Origin: Pseudomonas putida
Lineage (GTDB): Bacteria > Pseudomonadota > Gammaproteobacteria > Pseudomonadales > Pseudomonadaceae
Direction: 5' to 3'
DNA: 64,000 nucleotides
NCBI RefSeq assembly: GCF_001976065.1
Contig: NZ_MNAH01000003.1
Coordinates: forward strand, 248,001-312,000
In this document: positions 55,846 through 64,000 of the stretch, one piece after another
How positions within the stretch are numbered: the first letter of the stretch is position 1
Layout: each line of letters begins with the position of its first letter
Made by a program: the position numbers and the translations under genes
The notes under the pieces: generated by a model
What the model was told of the DNA's origin: nothing
Databases searched by the model: none
What the model saw: only the letters and a program-made list of their open reading frames with translations

Positions 55846-57830
55846 GCAGTGGCTCCCGACAGGCCCAGCGCTTCACGCACACGGGCTTTCACTTTGACTC
55901 GATAACGCCGATCCAGCGCCGCCAGCAACCCGCCCAGACCGGTGAGCAAGCCACCGAACCAGATCCAGCGCACGAACGGTTTCACGTGCACACGCACCGC
56001 CCAGGCGCCATCCCCCAAGGGTTCGCCCAGGGCGACATAGAGGTCACGGGTGAAACCGGCGTCGATCCCGGCTTCGGTCATCACCGAGTTCTGCACCGTG
56101 TACAGGCGTTTTTCCGGGTGCAGCACGCTGACTTCCTTGCCATCCCTGATCACCCGTACGGTGCCCTTGTCGGAGGTGAAATTCGGGCCTTCGAAGTGCT
56201 TGGCGCCTTCGAAGATGAACTGATAACCGCCCAGGGCCATGGATTCCCCCGGCGCCAGGCGCAAGTCGCGCTCGGCACTGTTCTGGCTCGACAACACCAC
56301 GCCAAGGGCGCAGACGGCGATGCCCAGGTGGGCAACCTGCATGCCCCAGTAGCTGCGGGTCAGGGTCGGCAAACCTTTGATCAGGCCTTTGTGGCGGGTC
56401 TTGTCGACAATGTCACGCACACCGGCCAGCAACACCCAGGCCGCGAGCATGAAGGTCGCCAGCACCGCCCAGTTGAAATCGCCGTAGGCCACGCCAGCCA
56501 CCACCGCCAGCGCGGCGCTGCCGAGCAGTACCGGGGTGAGCATGCCCAACAGCCATTTCACCGGGGTGTCTTTCCAGCGCACGATCACCCCGACCGCCAT
56601 CACCAGCATCAACAAGGCCATCAACGGGATGAACAGCGCGTTGAAGTACGGCGGGCCGACCGACAGCTTGGCGCCGGTCATGGCATCCAGGATCAGCGGA
56701 TACAAGGTACCCAGCAGGATCATCGAAGCCGCTACCACCAGCACCAGGTTGTTGCCCAGCAACAGGGTTTCCCGCGACCACAGGTTGAAGCCGACCTGGC
56801 TCTTGACCACCGGTGCGCGCAGGGCGAACAGAGTCAGCGAACCACCGACCACGAACAGCAGGAAGATCAGGATGAACACGCCGCGTTCGGGGTCCGAAGC
56901 AAAGGCGTGCACCGAGGTCAGCACGCCGGAACGCACGAGGAAGGTACCCAGCAAGCTCAAGGAAAAGGCCGCGATGGCCAGCAACACGGTCCAGCTCTTG
57001 AACACGCCACGTTTTTCCGTGACCGCCAACGAGTGAATCAGCGCCGTGCCCACCAGCCACGGCATGAACGAGGCGTTTTCCACAGGGTCCCAGAACCACC
57101 AGCCGCCCCAGCCAAGTTCGTAGTAGGCCCACCAGGAGCCCAAGGTGATGCCGATGCCGAGGAAGGCCCAGGCGACGATGGTCCACGGACGCGACCAACG
57201 CGCCCACGCAGCATCAAGACGACCGCCCATCAACGCCGCGATAGCAAAGGCGAACGCCACCGAGAAACCGACGTAACCCATGTACAGCATCGGTGGGTGA
57301 ACGATCAGGCCGATATCCTGCAACAACGGATTGAGGTCGGCGCCATCGCTGGGTATTTGCGGCAGGATGCGCTTGAACGGGTTGGAGGTGAGGATCAGGA
57401 ACAGCAGGAAACCGGTGCTGATCATGCCCATCACCGCCAGCACTCGCGCCAGCATCACCTGCGGCAACTGCCGGGAAAACACCGACACGGCGAACGTCCA
57501 GCCGCCGAGGATCAACGCCCAGAGCAGCAACGAACCTTCGTGTGCCCCCCAGACGGCGCTGAACTTGTAGTACCAGGGCAGTGCGCTGTTGGAGTTGCTG
57601 GCGACATAGGCGACGGAGAAATCATCGGCCATGAATGCGTAGGTCAGGCAACCGAAGGCGAACAACAGGAACGCGAACTGGCCCCAGGCGGCGGGTTGGG
57701 CCAGGCTCATCCACAAGCGGTCACCGCGCCAGGCGCCCACTAACGGCACCACGGCCTGAACCAGGGCGAAACACAGGGCCAGGATCATGGCCAGGTGGCC
57801 CAACTCCGGGATAAAAATTCCAGATGTCAT
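55842..57830 (-). CDS. ccmF: Heme lyase CcmF
   Basis: 662 residues, about 15 transmembrane helices. The WWD heme-handling loop WGGWWFWDPVENASFMPWL is near 230-250, with conserved His on flanking loops. Ligates heme from CcmE to apocytochrome c together with CcmH and CcmI. The ATG lies 3 bases after the ccmE stop. Confidence 0.95.
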   Translation of the reverse strand: MTSGIFIPELGHLAMILALCFALVQAVVPLVGAWRGDRLWMSLAQPAAWGQFAFLLFAFGCLTYAFMADDFSVAYVASNSNSALPWYYKFSAVWGAHEGSLLLWALILGGWTFAVSVFSRQLPQVMLARVLAVMGMISTGFLLFLILTSNPFKRILPQIPSDGADLNPLLQDIGLIVHPPMLYMGYVGFSVAFAFAIAALMGGRLDAAWARWSRPWTIVAWAFLGIGITLGSWWAYYELGWGGWWFWDPVENASFMPWLVGTALIHSLAVTEKRGVFKSWTVLLAIAAFSLSLLGTFLVRSGVLTSVHAFASDPERGVFILIFLLFVVGGSLTLFALRAPVVKSQVGFNLWSRETLLLGNNLVLVVAASMILLGTLYPLILDAMTGAKLSVGPPYFNALFIPLMALLMLVMAVGVIVRWKDTPVKWLLGMLTPVLLGSAALAVVAGVAYGDFNWAVLATFMLAAWVLLAGVRDIVDKTRHKGLIKGLPTLTRSYWGMQVAHLGIAVCALGVVLSSQNSAERDLRLAPGESMALGGYQFIFEGAKHFEGPNFTSDKGTVRVIRDGKEVSVLHPEKRLYTVQNSVMTEAGIDAGFTRDLYVALGEPLGDGAWAVRVHVKPFVRWIWFGGLLTGLGGLLAALDRRYRVKVKARVREALGLSGATA

Positions 57831-57833
57831 CAG

Positions 57834-58289
57834 TTAGCCCTCTTTCGCGGGAGTGGGTGCCGACTGGCCGCTGTCTTTCAGGGCCTTGGTCACTTCCGGC
57901 GGCATGTACTTTTCATCGTGCTTGGCCAGCACTTCATCGGCCACCACCACGCCATCAGCGTTCAACTTACCGAGGGCGACGATGCCCTGCCCTTCGCGGA
58001 ACAGGTCGGGGAGGATGCCCCGATAAGCGATGGTCACGGATTTGTTGAAGTCGGTGACGACGAACTTCACGTCCAGCGAGTCGCCGGAACGCTGCAGGGA
58101 ACCGGCCTCGACCATGCCGCCCGCGCGGATGCGTGTGTCCTGAGGGGCTTCGCCATTGGCGATCTGGGTCGGCGTGTAAAACAGGTTGATGTTCTGCTGC
58201 AGGGCGCTCAGGGCCAGGCCCACGGCGGCGCCGACCCCGACCAGGATCGCCAGAATGATGATGAGACGCTTTTTACGCAGCGGATTCAC
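57834..58289 (-). CDS. ccmE: Heme chaperone CcmE
   Basis: 151 residues. Single anchor 8-29; periplasmic OB fold with the heme-binding His 124 and Tyr 128 in [12 protein letters not shown]. Carries heme covalently from CcmC to CcmF. Overlaps ccmD by 4 bases. Confidence 0.95.
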   Translation of the reverse strand: MNPLRKKRLIIILAILVGVGAAVGLALSALQQNINLFYTPTQIANGEAPQDTRIRAGGMVEAGSLQRSGDSLDVKFVVTDFNKSVTIAYRGILPDLFREGQGIVALGKLNADGVVVADEVLAKHDEKYMPPEVTKALKDSGQSAPTPAKEG

Positions 58290-58462
58290 TTGCCGTTCTC
58301 CCGGCGCAAACGACGCGCCTCTTGTTGCAGATACCGCTTGCGGGCCAGGATCGGCGCCGCCACGTTGAGGGCCAGCACCGCCAGGCAGATGCCATAGGCC
58401 GACCAGACATACAGGCCATGATGGCCCATGGCGAGGAAATCGCCGAATGAAGCAAAACTCAT
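58286..58462 (-). CDS. ccmD: Heme exporter protein CcmD
   Basis: 58 residues from [20 protein letters not shown], chosen because this is the canonical CcmD start and overlaps ccmC by 4 bases; the frame is open far upstream inside ccmC. One transmembrane helix about 16-38 and a basic cytosolic tail. Needed to release holo-CcmE from the CcmABC complex. Confidence 0.92.
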   Translation of the reverse strand: MSFASFGDFLAMGHHGLYVWSAYGICLAVLALNVAAPILARKRYLQQEARRLRRENGK

Positions 58463-59214
58463 CGAGCGACCTCCAGGCTGTGTTCGACTTCGGCCTTGAC
58501 CCAACTGGCCCGGGCTTCGCGCTTGAGCACTTCGAGGCGCATGCGCAGCAACAGCACCGCGCCGAAGAAACAGTAGAAACCCAGCGCCGTCAGCAGCAAC
58601 GGCAGCCACATCTCGGCGGGCATCGCCGGTTTTTCCGTGAGCGTGAACGTCGCGCCCTGGTGCAGGGTGTTCCACCACTCCACCGAGTACTTGATGATCG
58701 GGATATTGATCACGCCGACAATCGCCAGCACCGCACAAGCCTTGGCCGCGCTGTCACGATTGCTGATGGCGTTGCCCAGCGCAATAAGACCGAAGTACAG
58801 GAAAAGCAGGATCAGCATGGACGTAAGACGTGCATCCCAGACCCACCACGAGCCCCAGGTCGGCTTGCCCCAGATCGCCCCGGTGACCAGCGCCACGGCG
58901 GTCATCCAGGCACCGATGGGGGCTGCGCATTGCAGGGCGACATCGGCCAGTTTCATTTTCCACACCAGCCCGACGATGCCGCACACCGCCAGCATCACGT
59001 AGATGGACTGGGCCAGCATGGCAGCCGGAACGTGGATGTAGATGATGCGGAAGCTGTTGCCCTGCTGGTAATCCGGTGGTGCAAAGGCCAAGCCCCAGAC
59101 CACGCCAACGCCGATCAGCAGCAACGCCGCGACGCTCAGCCATGGCAGCATTCTGCCGCTGATGCCGTAAAACCATTTGGGCGAGCCGAGCTTGTGAAAC
59201 CACGTCCAGTTCAT
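58459..59214 (-). CDS. ccmC: Heme exporter protein CcmC
   Basis: 251 residues from [17 protein letters not shown], with GGAA upstream; a start 11 codons earlier is less likely. Six helices; WWD domain [14 protein letters not shown] near 120-133, flanked by the His that bind heme. Loads heme on CcmE. Confidence 0.95.
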   Translation of the reverse strand: MNWTWFHKLGSPKWFYGISGRMLPWLSVAALLLIGVGVVWGLAFAPPDYQQGNSFRIIYIHVPAAMLAQSIYVMLAVCGIVGLVWKMKLADVALQCAAPIGAWMTAVALVTGAIWGKPTWGSWWVWDARLTSMLILLFLYFGLIALGNAISNRDSAAKACAVLAIVGVINIPIIKYSVEWWNTLHQGATFTLTEKPAMPAEMWLPLLLTALGFYCFFGAVLLLRMRLEVLKREARASWVKAEVEHSLEVAR

Positions 59215-59293
59215 ACTGTTTCCATCACGGTTGCTGTTCGTTTTCACGACGCAGCCAAAGGGTCTTTACTGGTTATTTTTTAACCAGACCTCA

Positions 59294-59962
59294 TTATTCG
59301 CCGACGCTGATCTTCAGGCCAGCAGCTATTGCAAAAGGTGTCAGGGTTATCGCCAGGGCGGTCAGGCTCCCAAGCCACAGCAGATAACCGGTCGCCGGCA
59401 TGCCTTGCAAAGCGGCCTGCAAGGCACCACTGCCAAGGATCAACACCGGGATGTACAACGGCAGGATCAGCAATGCCAGCAACAGGCCACCGCGCTTCAA
59501 GCCGACCGTCAAGGCCGCGCCCACCGCACCGAGCAGGCTCAGCACCGGTGTACCCAGCAATAGAGAAAGCAGCAACACCGGCAGACAGGCGGCAGGCAAA
59601 CCGAGCATCAACGCCAGCAAAGGCGCGAGCAAAACCAATGCCAGGCCGGAAAACGCCCAGTGTGCCAGCACCTTGGCCAATACCAGAAGAGCCAGGGGGT
59701 GCGGCGAAAGGACCCACTGTTCCAGCGATCCATCCTCGAAATCACTGCGAAAGAGCCCGTCCAGCGAGAGCAGGACCGATAAAAGGGCCGCCACCCAGAC
59801 CAGTCCCGGCGACAAGGTTTGCAACAATTGAGACTCGGGACCGACCGCCAGCGGGAACAGCGAAACGACGATGGCAAAGAACACCAACGGATTGGCCAGT
59901 TCGGCCGGACGGCGGAACAGCAGACGAGCCTCGCGGGCGACCAACAGGCCGAAAACACTCAT
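59294..59962 (-). CDS. ccmB: Heme exporter protein CcmB
   Basis: 222 residues, six helices, start [20 protein letters not shown]. Membrane partner of the CcmA ATPase. Overlaps ccmA by 4 bases; 79 bases separate it from ccmC. Confidence 0.95.
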   Translation of the reverse strand: MSVFGLLVAREARLLFRRPAELANPLVFFAIVVSLFPLAVGPESQLLQTLSPGLVWVAALLSVLLSLDGLFRSDFEDGSLEQWVLSPHPLALLVLAKVLAHWAFSGLALVLLAPLLALMLGLPAACLPVLLLSLLLGTPVLSLLGAVGAALTVGLKRGGLLLALLILPLYIPVLILGSGALQAALQGMPATGYLLWLGSLTALAITLTPFAIAAGLKISVGE

Positions 59963-60594
59963 ACGGCCCAGTTCCCCAGATCAATGTCGCGATAGCTCGC
60001 CGGCATGCGGCTCAGCGTGTGGTGGGTGGTCAAGACCACCATGCCGCCACGTTCGCAGTGGCCGGCCAGGTGTTCTTCAAGTTGCGCCACGCCTTGCTTG
60101 TCGAGGGCGGTGAACGGCTCATCGAGGATCCACAGCGGCGGGCTGTCCAGATAAAGCCGTGCCAGTGCCACGCGGCGCTGTTGACCGGCGGACAGCGTAT
60201 GACAAGGGACATCCTCGAAACCGCGCAATCCGACAGCCGCCAGGGCCTGCCAGATCGCCTCATGGGAAGCCGGTTGATGCAGGGCGCACAGCCAGCTCAG
60301 GTTCTCTTGCGGGGTGAGCAAATCCTTGATGCCGGCGGCATGGCCGATCCACAGCAAGTTGCGAGCAAGCTCCGTGCGTTGCTCGCTCAGCGGTTGACCG
60401 TTGAGCAGCACTTGACCGGCGGTTGGGTGCATCAGGCCGGATAACAGGCGCAATAGACTGGTCTTGCCACTGCCATTGGGGCCACTGATCTGTACCATTT
60501 CGCCACTGGCCATTCTCAGATCGAGATTTTCGAAAAGCAGCCGAAGGTCTCGCTCGCAGGCAAGGGCAACGGTTTGCAGGACTGGACTGGTCAA
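59959..60594 (-). CDS. ccmA: Heme exporter ATP-binding protein CcmA
   Basis: 211 residues. ABC ATPase: Walker [10 protein letters not shown] at 38-46, signature [14 protein letters not shown], Walker [17 protein letters not shown] start ((M)[15 protein letters not shown]) fits the family N-terminus; no ATG or GTG is available nearby and the ribosome binding site is poor. First gene of the ccm operon. Confidence 0.93.
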   Translation of the reverse strand: MTSPVLQTVALACERDLRLLFENLDLRMASGEMVQISGPNGSGKTSLLRLLSGLMHPTAGQVLLNGQPLSEQRTELARNLLWIGHAAGIKDLLTPQENLSWLCALHQPASHEAIWQALAAVGLRGFEDVPCHTLSAGQQRRVALARLYLDSPPLWILDEPFTALDKQGVAQLEEHLAGHCERGGMVVLTTHHTLSRMPASYRDIDLGNWAV

Positions 60595-60735
60595 GGGTTC
60601 ACGGGCCTTATACGGTTCAAGTCGGCGCTGGTGCGGCCGTTAAAGAGATGCAGAATAAATGTATTGGCGGCCCGAACGAGAGAGCTACGTCAAATAACTG
60701 CGAAATTTACCGCACTCTGTATACAACGGGGCGGC

Positions 60736-60762
60736 ATTATACATGCCATTTCCTACTCTCAA
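60736..60762 (-). promoter_or_regulatory. Possible ccm operon promoter
   Basis: Minus strand TTGAGA, 15-base spacer, perfect TATAAT (60741-60736). The short spacer lowers confidence. Start would be near 60729, about 135 bases before ccmA. Confidence 0.4.
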
Positions 60763-60792
60763 GCGTGCAATTTCCCAAGGTTGTGACCGCGT

Positions 60793-62361
60793 ATGACAGG
60801 CGAAATGAACATCCTCCCGCTACCGCAAGCCACCCCGGCGACCACGCGCCCGCAGGCGGTGAACGGCGAGTTGCTCAAGCTGCTGACGCCGATGGAGGGC
60901 CTGATCAGCGCCGGCCAGACCGCCAAGGCTGAAGTGCTGTCGCTCAAGCAGGCGGATCAGGCATTTCAATTGCTGCTCAAGCTCACCCTCGAAAGTGGCC
61001 GGCAGACCACGCTCCAGGCCCTGAGCAACCAACCCCTGTCCCAGGGCACCAGCATCGCGGTCACCCAGCCCTCGGCGGGCAACCTGGCGGTCACCGTGCA
61101 GCAAGCCATCGCCGCCAGCGTCGCCACCCTCACCCGCATCGACACTGCACAGATGCCGGTCGGCACCCTGCTGCAGGGTAAAGTGCTGACCTCGCAAATG
61201 TTGCCGACCGTGCCGGGGCAACCCACGGTGTTTCGCTCGATGGTCAGCTTGCTCAACACCGCGCTGAGCGGCAGCACGCTGAGCATCGACAGCTCGCAGC
61301 CGCTGCGCATCGGCACCTTGCTCAGCGCCCAGGTGCAGGACGCTCACACTCTGAAGTTCGTACCCTTGAGCAGCCGTCAGGAACAATTGGCCGTGACCCA
61401 GCAACTGCTCAGCCAGCAAAGTCGCCAGGGTTCGTTGGACGGGTTGCTCAAAGTGCTGCAGAACCTGCCGGCCTCGAACCAGACCTCCAGCGACCTGCGC
61501 GCGGCCGTGGACCGATTGCTTGCAGGCCTGCCGGACCTCCAGCAATTGAGCAGCACCAAAGGCCTGGCCCAGGCACTGGCCAATAGCGGCGCATTCCTCG
61601 AGTCGAAACTGTTGGGCGGTCAGAACCTGGCGTCCGACATGAAGGCCGACCTGCTCAAACTGATCGGGCAGTTGTCCTCCGGGCTGCCGGCCAGCACCCA
61701 TCTCGGCGCGATCATCGCCGGAAACACCCTGGCCCAGGCCATGCCGAGTTTCGTGCGCAATGCCCTGGGCATGCTCGGCCAGGTCAGCGCCAAGCCATCG
61801 CCCACCGGGTTTCCGCTGCCTGAGCGTTTGTTGCAAAGCGCCGACGGCGAAGACGATCTGGAACATCTGCTGCGCCTGGCCGCCGCGGCGGTTTCCCGCC
61901 TGCAAAGTCACCAGCTGTCCAGCCTGGAGCAAACCGGCGTCACCGCGGACGGACGGCTGATGAGTACCTGGCAACTGGAGATCCCGATGCGCAACCTGCA
62001 GGACATCGTGCCGCTGCAGATCAAGTTCCAGCGCGAGGACGCCCCCGAACGAGAACAACCCAAGGAACGCCCGGAAGAACGCGCACCCAAGCAACAACTC
62101 TGGCGCATCGAACTGGCGTTCGACATGGAACCGCTAGGCCCGCTGCAGGTTCAGGCACAGTTGATCCAGGGCAGCCTCAGCAGCCAGCTGTGGGCCGAAC
62201 GCGCCTACACCGCCAGCCTGATCGAAAGCAACCTGGCGGCATTGCGCCAAAGAATGCTGGCCGCCGGGCTGAACGTCGGCGACCTCGACTGCCACCTCGG
62301 CAAACCGCCCCAAGGTCCACAAACCCGCCTCGAACAACGCTGGGTCGACGAAAACGCATGA
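60793..62361 (+). CDS. FliK-like flagellar hook-length control protein
   Basis: 522 residues. Low-complexity Gln/Ser/Leu-rich N-terminal two thirds and a C-terminal domain (about 380-500) of the FliK C-terminal type: QLWRIELAFDMEPLGPLQVQAQL and SLIESNLAALRQRMLAAGLNVGDLDCHLG. True FliK measures hook length and switches FlhB specificity. This copy lies outside the flagellar structural cluster, next to an FlhB-tail gene, so it is a paralogue whose role is open. Confidence 0.8.
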   Translation: MTGEMNILPLPQATPATTRPQAVNGELLKLLTPMEGLISAGQTAKAEVLSLKQADQAFQLLLKLTLESGRQTTLQALSNQPLSQGTSIAVTQPSAGNLAVTVQQAIAASVATLTRIDTAQMPVGTLLQGKVLTSQMLPTVPGQPTVFRSMVSLLNTALSGSTLSIDSSQPLRIGTLLSAQVQDAHTLKFVPLSSRQEQLAVTQQLLSQQSRQGSLDGLLKVLQNLPASNQTSSDLRAAVDRLLAGLPDLQQLSSTKGLAQALANSGAFLESKLLGGQNLASDMKADLLKLIGQLSSGLPASTHLGAIIAGNTLAQAMPSFVRNALGMLGQVSAKPSPTGFPLPERLLQSADGEDDLEHLLRLAAAAVSRLQSHQLSSLEQTGVTADGRLMSTWQLEIPMRNLQDIVPLQIKFQREDAPEREQPKERPEERAPKQQLWRIELAFDMEPLGPLQVQAQLIQGSLSSQLWAERAYTASLIESNLAALRQRMLAAGLNVGDLDCHLGKPPQGPQTRLEQRWVDENA

Positions 62362-62687
62362 AAAACCCCAACGCCCCACGCCAGGCCATCGCCCTCAAAT
62401 ACGGCGGCACCCACGCCCCGACCCTCACCGCCAAGGGCGACGAAGAACTGGCCGAAGAAATCCTGCGCATCGCTCGCGACTGCGAAGTGCCGATCTACGA
62501 AAACGCCGAACTGGTAAGCCTGTTGGCGCGGATGGAGTTGGGAGAGAGTATTCCGCAAGAGCTTTATTTGACGATTGCCGAGATCATTGCGTTTGCGTGG
62601 AATTTGAAGGGGAAGTTTCCGGTGGGGCAGAATCCGGATGCGGTGATAGTGGAACGCGATATCACCGACCAGGGCGACAATTATTGA
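62358..62687 (+). CDS. FlhB C-terminal-domain protein (EscU/YscU/HrcU family)
   Basis: 109 residues from MKNPNAPRQAIALKYGGTHA, overlapping the fliK-like stop by 4 bases (ATGA). The whole protein matches the cytosolic tail of FlhB after its autocleavage site: IALKYGG, ENAELVSLLARMELGESIPQELYLTIAEIIAFAW. The NPTH cleavage motif is reduced to NPNA and no membrane part exists. Comparable stand-alone tails (FhlX) can complement cleaved FlhB in other bacteria. Confidence 0.85.
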   Translation: MKNPNAPRQAIALKYGGTHAPTLTAKGDEELAEEILRIARDCEVPIYENAELVSLLARMELGESIPQELYLTIAEIIAFAWNLKGKFPVGQNPDAVIVERDITDQGDNY

Positions 62688-62768
62688 AATGACAACGTGC
62701 TGACTGCCCTCATTGAGAGAGGCAGCCAACACATAACTGATAGCGATACCTTAATCAGGCATCGCGAT

Positions 62769-63023
62769 CTATGCTTCCAGTCGAATATCACCCGCGGTCA
62801 CTTTACCGTCGTTCCACCGGACAAGCACAAAAGAAATACGCACGCCTACAAGGGGCAACAGACGCTCCATGCCCATGAAGTCACGCCCACGAAGATCGTA
62901 TAGATTATTATCAAGTGTGGATCGAACTGTTCCTTTTGCCGCTGGTGTTATGACTGGCCAACCTGGATATTCCAATTGAAAAGACGCAATGATTCCGGTA
63001 TGACGATTTCGCTGCTGTTCCAT
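62769..63023 (-). CDS. Small hypothetical protein
   Basis: 84 residues from MEQQRNRHTGIIASFQLEYP; AAGGAG stands 8 bases before this ATG, better than the ATG ten codons upstream. No signal or membrane helix. A beta-rich pattern (GIIASFQ, ISFVLVRWNDGKVTAGDIRLEA) with a GKVTAGDIR ending recalls cold-shock/OB proteins but lacks RNP motifs. It sits in AT-richer DNA between the flhB-tail and DUF2802 genes. Unknown function. Confidence 0.6.
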   Translation of the reverse strand: MEQQRNRHTGIIASFQLEYPGWPVITPAAKGTVRSTLDNNLYDLRGRDFMGMERLLPLVGVRISFVLVRWNDGKVTAGDIRLEA

Positions 63024-63239
63024 GCAAATCACTCCTTGAAGTTTGAACTTCACACATTAGTGTGTCGAGCCTGCAAAGCAGGTTCGAATTCAAACTAAGG
63101 CTTTCGCCAAAACGACTCAACTATCCAAAGTAACAGGGCTCATACAACTGAAGTCGAAATGCACGAATTGAGATCGCTATTGAAGTGCGAAAAATTCGCC
63201 CTTCAAACAAAACTATAAATGGCGGTGATCTTTCGATTG

Positions 63240-63268
63240 TCTTCGCTGGCAAGCCAGCTCCTACAGAG
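63240..63268. repeat. Single TAGGAGCTGGCTTGCCAGCGA palindrome unit
   Basis: CTTCGCTGGCAAGCCAGCTC followed by CTACAGAGG; one unit without its inverted partner. Confidence 0.7.
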
Positions 63269-63295
63269 GAACGGGTACCACCTAACAACGAGGTT

Positions 63296-63408
63296 GATCG
63301 TTCCCACGCTCTGCGTGGGAATGCAGCCCGTGACGCTCCGCGTCACCTCCCGGAAGCGGAACGCGGAGCGTCCCTAGAAGCATTCCCACGCAGAGCATGG
63401 GAACGATC
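63296..63408. repeat. Composite four-hairpin element, GATCGTTCCCACGC family
   Basis: 113 bases, same plan as the element at 47305. Second hairpin is GTGACGC-TCC-GCGTCAC instead of GGGACGC-TCC-GCGTCCC: both sides of one pair changed. Lies 11 bases past the end of the DUF2802 gene and may end the cheW transcript. Confidence 0.85.
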
Positions 63409-63418
63409 CGAGCGATGT

Positions 63419-63811
63419 TTAGTTCTTGTGCAACTTGCTCATCAACTCCGCCTCAGCCTGAGTCAGGCCGCAGGACTGGGTCAGTTCGTCGACGCTGGCG
63501 CCCATCCCGACCAGTTTCGCCGCCTGTTCAAACGACAGGCTCGCGGGGTCGCGCTGTTCGATGCGGGCCAGTCTGTCCGGCAAGGGCTCGACGATCGTCC
63601 GCAGTTCATGCAGGTCTTCACCCATGCGCACATTGCCGTTCTGGTAATTGTCGACGCGCCGGCTCAGGTCCTTGATGCGTTGGTCACGCTGCGCATCGCC
63701 CTGGGCCTGTTGCGCAGCGATCAGCTTTTGACCGCGCACGTAAGACAGAAACATTGCCAGCGTGCCTGCCCACAACAGGAACAGGACAATGACCGCTACC
63801 TCAAGGATCAA
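63419..63811 (-). CDS. DUF2802 domain-containing membrane protein
   Basis: 130 residues with a TTG start ((M)ILEVAVIVLFLLWAGTLAMF) directly after the cheW stop; GGAGAG lies 7 bases upstream, inside cheW. One N-terminal helix, a coiled coil about 30-95 and a C-terminal DUF2802 helix-turn-helix-like part (EQAAKLVGMGASVDELTQSCGLTQAEAELM). Found after cheW at the end of the Pseudomonas flagellar/chemotaxis cluster; function unknown. Confidence 0.85.
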   Translation of the reverse strand: MILEVAVIVLFLLWAGTLAMFLSYVRGQKLIAAQQAQGDAQRDQRIKDLSRRVDNYQNGNVRMGEDLHELRTIVEPLPDRLARIEQRDPASLSFEQAAKLVGMGASVDELTQSCGLTQAEAELMSKLHKN

Positions 63812-64000
63812 TCAGATACTCTCCAGTTCCGACCATTCTTCTTCGCTCATCATCTTGTCCAGTTCGACCAGGATCAGCAGTTCGTTGTTCTTGTTGCACA
63901 CGCCTTGGATGAACTTGGCGGATTCTTCGTTACCGACGTTCGGCGCCGTCTCGATTTCCGACTGACGCAGGTAAACCACTTCGGCCACGCTGTCGACCAT
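63812..64000 (-). CDS. cheW: Chemotaxis adaptor CheW, C-terminal part
   Basis: The last 62 codons of a gene that continues past the right edge. VDSVAEVVYLRQSEIETAP, FIQGVCNKNNELLILVELDKMM match the second beta-barrel of CheW, which links receptors to CheA. The ATG in this stretch is internal. Its stop abuts the TTG start of the DUF2802 gene, so the two are coupled. Confidence 0.88.
   Translation of the reverse strand: MVDSVAEVVYLRQSEIETAPNVGNEESAKFIQGVCNKNNELLILVELDKMMSEEEWSELESI

Larger units (their letters stand above)
63024..63418. other. Intergenic region before the DUF2802/cheW genes
   Basis: 395 bases. The part nearest the small gene is AT-rich with no supported gene; then a lone TAGGAGCTGGCTTGCC palindrome half and the four-hairpin element at 63296. 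Confidence 0.7.

Noticed and set aside
60716..60730. TGTATACAA-like sequence upstream of ccmA as a third gcl-type operator
   Set aside because: Reads CTGTATACAACG, only partly matching the TTGTATACAA palindrome, in an unrelated context.
63060..63095. tRNA-like T-loop GGTTCGAATTC after GCCTGCAAAGC
   Set aside because: The arm does not pair on the 3' side and there is no acceptor, D or anticodon arm; coincidence or at most an attachment-site-like scrap.

Overview
The window is chromosomal DNA of a Pseudomonas of the fluorescens group. Protein sequences, gene order (divergent sdhCDAB / gltA, the ccmA-to-ccmI operon beside an orphan fliK-like gene and a chemotaxis cheW, the gcl-hyi-glxR-ttuD-pyk operon) and the abundant 20-24 bp REP palindromes of the GTGGGAGCGAGCCTGCTCGC type all point there. 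This assignment rests on recognised gene families and not on a database search. Most of the window is core genome; the accessory signal sits in repeats, a transposase-like gene, small lipoproteins and one decayed operon.

Layout. 0-2.5 kb: end of an O-methyltransferase, two tandem NlpC/P60 lipoproteins, hda. 2.7-7.7 kb: PerM-type permease and a DUF2066 protein, divergent from purM-purN and a DUF3108 protein. 7.8-16.2 kb: OsmC, pirin, dienelactone hydrolase, htpG, two hotdog thioesterases, a small lipoprotein, MAPEG and DUF599 membrane proteins, brnQ. 16.5-29.5 kb: a TCA-cycle block, sdhCDAB-sucAB-lpd-sucCD on the minus strand and gltA divergent, with near-consensus promoters for sdh and gltA. 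29.8-37.6 kb: yjcH-actP acetate uptake, an orphan betaine-type binding protein, a membrane GH17 protein, and an alpha/beta hydrolase overlapping mlaA. 37.7-40.1 kb: DUF808, TetR regulator, and a REP-associated tyrosine transposase (RAYT) flanked by REP pairs. 40.1-48.3 kb: glyoxylate module (GlcG/HbpS-like protein, gcl, hyi, glxR, ttuD, pyk) followed by a urea transporter. 48.4-53.6 kb: Kv-type channel, orphan sulfate-binding protein, two lipoproteins, MFS transporter, phnN next to a phnM remnant. 53.6-60.6 kb: complete ccmABCDEFGHI. 60.8-64 kb: fliK-like and flhB C-terminal-domain genes, a small unknown gene in AT-richer DNA, a DUF2802 gene and the end of cheW.

How the parts fit together. 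The TCA block converts acetyl-CoA (including that from ActP-imported acetate) through citrate to fumarate. The gcl operon turns glyoxylate into tartronate semialdehyde, glycerate, phosphoglycerate and pyruvate, and two identical 10-bp palindromes in the gcl/glcG intergenic region look like operators. The most notable non-core observations are: (1) an eroded phnM fragment just upstream of an intact phnN, the trace of a lost C-P lyase operon; (2) an intact RAYT inside a REP-rich window; (3) two ~110-bp four-hairpin elements with compensatory base changes; (4) structured intercistronic and leader RNAs at lpd-sucC and brnQ. I saw no CRISPR array, tRNA, rRNA, prophage or classical insertion sequence.
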